From NCBI GenBank assembly GCA_002364245.1, contig DEXR01000038.1, positions 5,644 to 15,811 on the forward strand: a stretch of 10,168 bases of DNA. Direction: 5' to 3'. The notes under the pieces are model-generated. The model was not told the DNA's origin. It did not search any database and worked only from the letters and a program-made list of their open reading frames with translations. Shown here in pieces: positions 4,932-10,168 of this stretch. Each line of letters starts with the position of its first letter. Within the stretch, counting starts at the first letter, position 1. The DNA is from Flavobacteriaceae bacterium UBA3179 (GTDB lineage Bacteria > Bacteroidota > Bacteroidia > Flavobacteriales > Flavobacteriaceae). A program made the translations under genes and the position numbers.

Positions 4932-7091
4932 TTAATTTTTTAATAAACGGGTTGTAAATAGGTTTTGCTCTTCGTTATTCTGAAGTGTAATAAAATACAT
5001 TCCCTGTTGCAATGCTGAAACATTAAGTACAACCTTATTGTTTTCCTTGAAATCAGATAATTGAGAAAGCACTTGCCTACCTTGTAAGTCAAAAATAGAA
5101 ACCTGTAATGGGGTTTCACTTTCATAAAGTATCGTTATTGTTTCTGAAGCAGGGTTCGGAAAAACAATGCCTTTTTCAGCTAACCCTTTTGTAAAATATG
5201 CTTCAGCAAACTCAAAAGCATGTTTTCCTAGTTTCTCACCTATTTCACGTCCGGGAATATCGTCAATTGGTGGGTGTATTCCTCCCCAAATACGAGACAA
5301 ACTACATTGGTCTGACGCATCCCGATAGGTTGCCCATTGTAGTTGCATATCCACACTGGGACCATCTTCGAAAACCAAGAATTCGTCTTTTTTAGCATCA
5401 AAAGTTCCCATTCCGCCAGGAAAATAAGGGTCTCCGGTTAATGTGGTCAAAATTTCTGCGGCAGCTCTCGAAAAAGTAGAATGTCCAGAAACATATCCTG
5501 CAAATGGTGGCGTAACAAACGATGGGCGTTGATACGGAAACCATTCTTCGGCTAAAATCCAACCCACACCTGCTTCATCTTCATTGGGATCGACAATTTC
5601 TCTCGGTCCTCGCCAACAATACAGTTTGACTTTTTCAAGATTTTCATTAAAAGCACCTGCAAGCGGATCACCTTCTTCTACTAATTCAATATACCCATCC
5701 ATAAGTGGTATTCCGTGAGGGCTATAACGTGGTAAGGCTGGATCGCTCGATTGTCCTTGATCGCTCATATACCTAATAGCACTCACCGGTCTTACATAAT
5801 CGTAATACCCTTTTATGCCCCAAGCTGAAATGGCTACGTCGTGCATCGCGCCGCCCATAATAAAGTAAGATTTTACATCCCATTCCAAATCTGAAAGTAC
5901 CTCACCCGTACCTTTAAATTTTTTGATTAATTCTGGCTGATCGTTCACATAATTTAAAATAGTAAACCAATGACCGGGAGGGGTTTCACTATCAGGTCCA
6001 TCAGCCCAAAATTCGGCTAATACACGAGCGTAATCGCCGCGAGGCACCAATTGTTCTTGGTATGGTTTTCCCGTCGCAGGATTTAGGTCACGTCCATTGC
6101 TTGGATCACCTCCATTTTTATAATCGTAAAAGGATTTATATTCTTCAAAAGTATAAGGGAAGTCAACACTATCAAAATTGCCAATACTTGCAGGAGAAAT
6201 ATCAATCATTACGTTATCAGTAGGATCCAAGTGAGAACTCCAAACAGAAACCATGGCAAAACTCCATTTATATGGATCGTCAATTCCTAAATAGTCTTGA
6301 ATATACCATGGATCGCCAGGGTCATAATAACAATTATAATCAAATTCTGGTGTTGAATATGTTTTTAAGTCCTTTTCATTTAAAGAAAAAGGGACGACAG
6401 CACCCCATTCTGGACCTAAAAATGGTGGTTGCCCACCAGGAATGCTATTTCCGCTTTGGTCTACCCAATTTTCCACTTTTAAAGGTTGCCAATGATTTGG
6501 GTATTCCAACGTCGAATTTCCTACAAAATCAAGGTTCAACGCTTCATTTAAAGGCTCGTAAAACCTATTTTTGTAATCATTGGCTTCATTAGATCCGTCT
6601 TGTAATCCAAAAGCTATTAATTGTTCGGCAACGTAATTTCCTAAAGCAGCTGGATTTCCGGTTTTGTAATTAGATGAAGTGTAGTTTTTATCGTATCCTA
6701 ATTCATCCATTAAACTGTCTATTGATTCAAAAATCTCTTCTTTTCCAGGCGAGTTTTGAAAACGATGTTTTATTAATCGGTACACTGCATAACTAATGGC
6801 TTTTTCTTGTGCTTCGGAAGTGTTTTCTAAAGTGTCAAAGCCTTTAAATTCACATGTAAACCCATCAATAGTGTTTCCTAAAAAATACGGAGCAGCTTGT
6901 TTATTAAAAACTGCCCAAGCATCATACATTGCTACCGAAGTATGAAATAAATTACGCGCATGCACCACGGGACGGGCAAAATCATTTCGAATGCCATGCA
7001 GGACTTCTTCATTCCATTTTCTGGCAATGGACTGTGAAAAGGCAGTTGCTGAAACAGCGAGTATTAAAAAAAGAAGTACTACTTTCTTCAT
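4932..7091 (-). CDS. T9SS-exported vanadium-dependent haloperoxidase-like (PAP2 superfamily) protein
   Basis: From the ATG at 7091 the product has 719 residues. A longer start at 7118 would put nine residues before the signal peptide and precede the likely promoter box, so 7091 is preferred. Residues 1-19 form a cleavable signal peptide (MKKVVLLFLILAVSATAFS). The vanadate/phosphate pocket of the PAP2/haloperoxidase superfamily is complete: K427-x6-R434-P435, then S535-G536-H537, then S599-R600-x5-H606-x3-D610. Residues about 643-719 are a T9SS type A sorting domain, with PNPA near the start, IFDLQGRQV, an LxxGMYF motif and a basic LLKN end. The protein should therefore cross the outer membrane and be released or attached at the surface. 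Haloperoxidases oxidise halides with H2O2, while close relatives are acid phosphatases; the substrate cannot be decided from sequence. The gene is divergent from the kynurenine operon and apparently monocistronic. Confidence 0.9.
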   Translation of the reverse strand: MKKVVLLFLILAVSATAFSQSIARKWNEEVLHGIRNDFARPVVHARNLFHTSVAMYDAWAVFNKQAAPYFLGNTIDGFTCEFKGFDTLENTSEAQEKAISYAVYRLIKHRFQNSPGKEEIFESIDSLMDELGYDKNYTSSNYKTGNPAALGNYVAEQLIAFGLQDGSNEANDYKNRFYEPLNEALNLDFVGNSTLEYPNHWQPLKVENWVDQSGNSIPGGQPPFLGPEWGAVVPFSLNEKDLKTYSTPEFDYNCYYDPGDPWYIQDYLGIDDPYKWSFAMVSVWSSHLDPTDNVMIDISPASIGNFDSVDFPYTFEEYKSFYDYKNGGDPSNGRDLNPATGKPYQEQLVPRGDYARVLAEFWADGPDSETPPGHWFTILNYVNDQPELIKKFKGTGEVLSDLEWDVKSYFIMGGAMHDVAISAWGIKGYYDYVRPVSAIRYMSDQGQSSDPALPRYSPHGIPLMDGYIELVEEGDPLAGAFNENLEKVKLYCWRGPREIVDPNEDEAGVGWILAEEWFPYQRPSFVTPPFAGYVSGHSTFSRAAAEILTTLTGDPYFPGGMGTFDAKKDEFLVFEDGPSVDMQLQWATYRDASDQCSLSRIWGGIHPPIDDIPGREIGEKLGKHAFEFAEAYFTKGLAEKGIVFPNPASETITILYESETPLQVSIFDLQGRQVLSQLSDFKENNKVVLNVSALQQGMYFITLQNNEEQNLFTTRLLKN

Positions 7092-7099
7092 ATTGAATC

Positions 7100-7126
7100 C
7101 AAATGTACGAAACATCACACAATCAA
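7100..7126 (-). promoter_or_regulatory. Candidate promoter of the haloperoxidase-like gene
   Basis: Read on the - strand, a TTG (7126-7124) is followed after 16 bases by TACATTTG (7107-7100), an exact match to the Bacteroidota -7 consensus TAnnTTTG. The spacer is one base under the usual range. The predicted transcript would start only a few bases before the ATG at 7091, supporting that start over the one at 7118. Confidence 0.5.
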
Positions 7127-7164
7127 TTCATTAAAATTTATCCATAAAGCATTAATCCAATATA

Positions 7165-7194
7165 TTAGGAAACCATATTAAATTGCTATTTTTG
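7165..7194 (+). promoter_or_regulatory. Candidate promoter of the kynurenine-pathway operon
   Basis: TATTTTTG (7187-7194) matches TAnnTTTG exactly. A degenerate -33 element TTA (7165-7167) lies 19 bases upstream. Transcription would begin near 7198, about 18 bases before the kynureninase ATG at 7216 and downstream of an in-frame TTG at 7183, which argues against the longer start. It lies back to back with the haloperoxidase promoter. Confidence 0.5.
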
Positions 7195-7215
7195 TTAGAA
7201 GCCGAAACTACTAAT

Positions 7216-8484
7216 ATGAACTACCAAAACTCACTGGAATTTGCAGAAAAATTAGACACTGAAGATAGCTTGTCGCATTTCAGAAAAAAATTCCACATCC
7301 CTACCGATGCACAAAACAACGAACTAATTTATCTCTGCGGAAACAGTCTGGGATTACAACCTAAAACCACTTCAGAATACATTCAAAAAGAATTGCAAGA
7401 TTGGGCAAAACTAGGGGTTGAAGGTCATACTGAAGGCGAACACCCTTGGTTGCCATACCATGAGTTTTTAACCAAAAGCATGGCAAAGATAGTGGGCGCC
7501 AAGCCCAGCGAAGTGGTGATGATGAACACGCTTACCACAAACCTGCATTTAATGATGGTTTCGTTTTATCAGCCCACTGACAAAAAATATAAAATAGTAG
7601 TAGAGGCTGATGCTTTTCCCAGCGATAAATACGCGATGGAAAGCCAGATAAACTTTTACGGGTACGATTCAAAAGAAGGACTTATACTTTGGAAACCTAG
7701 AGAAGGCGAAGAACTATGCCGTTTTGAAGATTTGGTGCAAATATTAGAAAAACAAGGTGAGGAAATTGCTTTGTTAATGATTGGAAGCACTAATTATTAC
7801 AGCGGACAATCCTACCCTTTGAAAAAAATAACCGACTTAGGCCACAAATATAATTGTAAAGTAGGTTTTGACTTAGCACACGGAGCAGGTAACATTCAGC
7901 CTAATTTGCACGACACGGGAGCCGATTTTGCCGTTTGGTGCAGTTATAAGTATTTAAATAGTGGGCCCGGAAGTTTAGGCGGTTGTTTTGTGCACGAGCG
8001 CCACGCCAACAACAAAGACCTAAAAAGGTTTGCCGGTTGGTGGGGTCATAATAAAGAAACCCGTTTTAATATGCGCAAGGACTTTGATGCCTTACCGGGT
8101 GCTGAAGGCTGGCAGTTAAGCAATCCACCAATTTTATCAATGGCGGCAATTAGAGCATCGTTAGATGTTTTTGAAGAAGCTGGTTTTGAAAACCTTCGGA
8201 AGAAATCGGTTAAACTAACCGGCTTTTTAGAATTTCTTTTAGATGAAATGAATAACGAAAGTATTTCGGTTATTACCCCAAGAAACCCGGAAGAACGTGG
8301 CTGCCAATTATCCATTCAAGTAAAGAATGCCGATAAAAATTTACATACAAAATTAACCGAAGCTAGTGTAATTAGTGATTGGCGAGAGCCCGATGTAATT
8401 CGTATAGCTCCTGCCCCACTTTACAATAGTTTTAGTGATGTCTTTCAATTTGTCCAAAAACTGAAACAAGCAGTAAACAATTAA
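7216..8484 (+). CDS. kynU: Kynureninase (EC 3.7.1.3)
   Basis: This pyridoxal-phosphate enzyme cleaves kynurenine or 3-hydroxykynurenine to (3-hydroxy)anthranilate and alanine. From the ATG at 7216 the product has 422 residues, the normal family length. An in-frame TTG at 7183 would add 11 non-conserved residues and overlaps the -7 box. Family signatures are YLCGNSLGLQP near the N-terminus, EGEHPWLPYH, the cofactor-binding FDLAHGAGN (D219, H222) and CSYKYLNSGPG, with K245 forming the PLP Schiff base. FAGWWGHN and the late GAEGWQLSNPPIL segment are also typical. No signal peptide is present, so it is cytosolic. It is the first gene of an operon, 24 bases before kynurenine 3-monooxygenase. With that partner its likely in vivo substrate is 3-hydroxykynurenine. 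Confidence 0.97.
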   Translation: MNYQNSLEFAEKLDTEDSLSHFRKKFHIPTDAQNNELIYLCGNSLGLQPKTTSEYIQKELQDWAKLGVEGHTEGEHPWLPYHEFLTKSMAKIVGAKPSEVVMMNTLTTNLHLMMVSFYQPTDKKYKIVVEADAFPSDKYAMESQINFYGYDSKEGLILWKPREGEELCRFEDLVQILEKQGEEIALLMIGSTNYYSGQSYPLKKITDLGHKYNCKVGFDLAHGAGNIQPNLHDTGADFAVWCSYKYLNSGPGSLGGCFVHERHANNKDLKRFAGWWGHNKETRFNMRKDFDALPGAEGWQLSNPPILSMAAIRASLDVFEEAGFENLRKKSVKLTGFLEFLLDEMNNESISVITPRNPEERGCQLSIQVKNADKNLHTKLTEASVISDWREPDVIRIAPAPLYNSFSDVFQFVQKLKQAVNN

Positions 8485-8508
8485 TATCGAGCAGCAAACT
8501 TCACCTTT

Positions 8509-9930
8509 ATGAATAAAAAAGAAAACATATTAGTAATCGGCGCCGGACTCTGCGGAAGTTTACTCACCTTACGGTTAGCACAACGAGGTTACCAAGTAAC
8601 GTTAGTAGAAAAAAGACCGGACCTTAGAAAAGTAACCCAAGACGCTGGACGCTCCATAAACCTGGCTTTAAGCGATCGAGGACTAAGAGGGTTGCGACTT
8701 GCAGGCGTAGAAGCAGATGCTAAAAAGCTCTGTATACCTATGAACGGCCGTATGATTCATGACCGGGAAAGTAATACGTTTTTAAGCAAATATAGCGGAC
8801 GGCAAAATGAATATATCAATTCGGTTTCAAGACCTGGTTTAAATAAATTACTACTAGATGCTGCGGAAGCGATGCCGAACGTAAAAATTATCTTCAATCA
8901 CGGTTGTAAAGCAGTCGATTTGCCCAATGCCTCAGCAACTTTTAATAATTACGAAACTAATGAAGAGGTTACATTAAGCGGAGACATTCTATTAGGAACG
9001 GACGGTGCCGGTTCAGCTGTTCGAAAAAACATGTTTTTACATAAAAAGTTTTTGTTCAGCTTTTCGCAAGATTGGTTAACCCATGGTTATAAAGAACTGG
9101 AAATTCCTGCTACAAAAGATGGAAGCTATCGCACTTATACCAATGCATTACACATTTGGCCACGCGGCGAGGATATGCTTATTGCGCTGCCTAATTTAGA
9201 TGGAAGTTTCACGGTAACCCTATTTCTTCCGTATAAAAACAGTTACTACTGTTTCGAAAATTTGAATACACCAGAACGTATTACTGAATATTTCAAAAAG
9301 GAATTTCCAGATGCTTTACAATTGATGCCCAACTTGGCGGAAGAATTCTTCAATAACCCAACTGGGCCTTTGGGAACCATAAAATGTTCGCCTTGGAGCA
9401 CCTATGGAAAAACGCTTTTATTAGGAGATGCGGCCCACGCGATTGTTCCCTTTTACGGACAAGGGATGAATGCTTCCTTTGAAGATGTGGTGGTTTTTGA
9501 TGAAGTTTTAGAGAAGTATGAAAGCCACCTAACAGAAGGAAGGCTCAATTGGAAAACTATTTTTTCAGAATACGAAGCCAACCGAAAAAAAGACACCGAT
9601 GCCATTGCTGATTTAGCAGTGGATAACTTTCACGAAATGAAAGAGCATACCGCAAGTCCGTTATTCCAACGAAAAAGAAAGTTGGAAACTGCTTTTGAAG
9701 CTGAATTTCCACAGGAATATTACAGTAAATATTCTTTGGTTACCTTTAACGAACACATTACCTATGACGAAGCGTTGCGAAAAGGCCGTGCTCAAGACAA
9801 GGCCATTTTAAACTTGCTGGATGATGGAAAATTACCCGATTCGCTATCGCTTCAGGAAAAATTAAAGTTGGTAAAAAGAGAAACCAAAGAGATTATGCAC
9901 GATGATGCAGTGGTAAAAAACTTAAAATAA
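8509..9930 (+). CDS. kmo: Kynurenine 3-monooxygenase (EC 1.14.13.9)
   Basis: This FAD- and NADPH-dependent hydroxylase converts kynurenine to 3-hydroxykynurenine. The 473-residue product opens with the FAD-binding VIGAGLCGS (G11, G13, G16), and Glu34 of VEKRPD ends the second strand. The family signature [12 protein letters not shown] follows, then [10 protein letters not shown]. The DG motif is D165-G166 with S169 and R172. The second FAD motif is [18 protein letters not shown] (G306-D307, H310), with PFYGQGMN being the hallmark of this subfamily. The C-terminal region (about 380-473) is the KMO-specific helical extension. The human enzyme ends in a mitochondrial membrane anchor; no such hydrophobic tail is present here, so it is probably soluble. 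The gene lies between kynureninase and the RidA-family gene, only 5 bases before the latter, in one operon. Confidence 0.97.
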   Translation: MNKKENILVIGAGLCGSLLTLRLAQRGYQVTLVEKRPDLRKVTQDAGRSINLALSDRGLRGLRLAGVEADAKKLCIPMNGRMIHDRESNTFLSKYSGRQNEYINSVSRPGLNKLLLDAAEAMPNVKIIFNHGCKAVDLPNASATFNNYETNEEVTLSGDILLGTDGAGSAVRKNMFLHKKFLFSFSQDWLTHGYKELEIPATKDGSYRTYTNALHIWPRGEDMLIALPNLDGSFTVTLFLPYKNSYYCFENLNTPERITEYFKKEFPDALQLMPNLAEEFFNNPTGPLGTIKCSPWSTYGKTLLLGDAAHAIVPFYGQGMNASFEDVVVFDEVLEKYESHLTEGRLNWKTIFSEYEANRKKDTDAIADLAVDNFHEMKEHTASPLFQRKRKLETAFEAEFPQEYYSKYSLVTFNEHITYDEALRKGRAQDKAILNLLDDGKLPDSLSLQEKLKLVKRETKEIMHDDAVVKNLK

Positions 9931-9935
9931 AAAAC

Positions 9936-10168
9936 ATGAGCAACAAAAGTAAATTGGTAGAAGGAAAAGCAACACCTCGTGGAGCGTATCCACATGTAAA
10001 ACGAGTGGGAGATTTTATTTTTATTAGCGGGACCAGCTCAAGATTGCCCGATAATACTATTGCCGGTGCCAACCAAGTGGACGAAATGGGCAGTATGCAG
10101 TTTGATATTAAAGAACAAACCCGAGCCGTCCTTGAAAACATAAAAGATTATCTCGCTACCGAAAACGC
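9936..10168 (+). CDS. RidA/YjgF-family protein, probable 2-aminomuconate deaminase (3' end cut by window)
   Basis: The first 77 codons are present and the reading frame is still open at the window end; relatives have about 140 residues. The visible part has the RidA-fold lead [21 protein letters not shown] (residues 16-36), then PDNTIAG (38-44) and [13 protein letters not shown] (57-69). The combination GTSSR-x-PDNTIAG and the DEMG segment is characteristic of the 2-aminomuconate deaminases of 2-nitrobenzoate and aminophenol degraders (NbaF/AmnD type). General RidA proteins usually have GQ rather than GTSS here. These enzymes release ammonia from 2-aminomuconate, downstream of 3-hydroxyanthranilate ring cleavage. 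The ATG is 5 bases after the kmo stop. A general imine deaminase remains possible because the key C-terminal residues are not visible. Confidence 0.87.
   Translation, partial: MSNKSKLVEGKATPRGAYPHVKRVGDFIFISGTSSRLPDNTIAGANQVDEMGSMQFDIKEQTRAVLENIKDYLATEN

Noticed and set aside
6272..6592. Open frame on the + strand inside the haloperoxidase-like gene
   Set aside because: It is antisense to a continuous conserved protein and lacks a signal, domain or promoter.
7092..7118. Longer start of the haloperoxidase-like gene
   Set aside because: It adds nine residues before a normal signal peptide and overlaps the likely -7 box; the ATG at 7091 gives a standard signal sequence.
7183..7215. TTG start giving kynureninase 11 extra residues
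   Set aside because: It overlaps the -7 box TATTTTTG and would lie upstream of the predicted transcript start; the ATG at 7216 gives the usual family length.
8046..8315. Open frame on the - strand inside kynureninase
   Set aside because: It is fully antisense to conserved catalytic-domain sequence and shows no family features.
9893..10141. Open frame on the - strand across the kmo end and the RidA-family gene
   Set aside because: The + strand genes here are clearly conserved, and the antisense product has no recognisable motif.
1..10168. Mobile element, defence island or CRISPR array
   Set aside because: No transposase, integrase, toxin-antitoxin pair, direct-repeat array or attachment-site duplication was found, and base composition looks even across the window.

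Overview
The window is AT-rich chromosomal DNA from a member of the Bacteroidota, most likely a (marine) Flavobacteriaceae. The evidence is a C-terminal type IX secretion (Por/T9SS) sorting domain, short lipoproteins with Bacteroidota-style lipoboxes, start codons without Shine-Dalgarno sequences, and -7 boxes of the TAnnTTTG type. No rRNA, tRNA, CRISPR array, insertion sequence or prophage gene was seen. It reads as ordinary, compact core and accessory chromosome.

Region 1 (1-1961, + strand) is a two-gene unit: a Nif3-like metal-binding protein, then 3 bases later a coiled-coil protein of the C4 zinc-ribbon family (COG1579 type) that has lost all four zinc cysteines. A strong terminator closes it. 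Region 2 (2020-3538) holds a lipoprotein peptide-methionine sulfoxide reductase (msrA) facing a SAM-dependent methyltransferase on the other strand. One bidirectional terminator lies between them and contains the methyltransferase stop codon.

Region 3 (about 3690-4120, + strand) holds two very small genes: a 52-residue two-helix membrane protein of the Lmo0937/DUF5670 type and a 43-residue acidic lipoprotein whose tail is a tandem heptad duplication. A 17-bp-stem terminator follows. Region 4 (4229-7091) holds a flavobacterial lipoprotein of unknown function, convergent with a 719-residue T9SS-secreted vanadium-haloperoxidase/PAP2-type enzyme. Their stop codons are one base apart.

Region 5 (7216-10168, + strand) is the start of a kynurenine-pathway operon: kynureninase, kynurenine 3-monooxygenase and a RidA-family protein resembling 2-aminomuconate deaminase, cut by the window end. 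Kynurenine 3-monooxygenase makes 3-hydroxykynurenine and kynureninase cleaves it to 3-hydroxyanthranilate plus alanine. A 2-aminomuconate deaminase would act after ring cleavage and decarboxylation, which points to tryptophan catabolism rather than only NAD synthesis. The genes for the intermediate steps are expected downstream.

I found no convincing new defence or mobile system. The most noteworthy points are the cysteine-free zinc ribbon, the substituted first His in the Nif3 HH motif, the heptad-duplicated mini-lipoprotein with its membrane partner, and the exported haloperoxidase beside the kynurenine operon.
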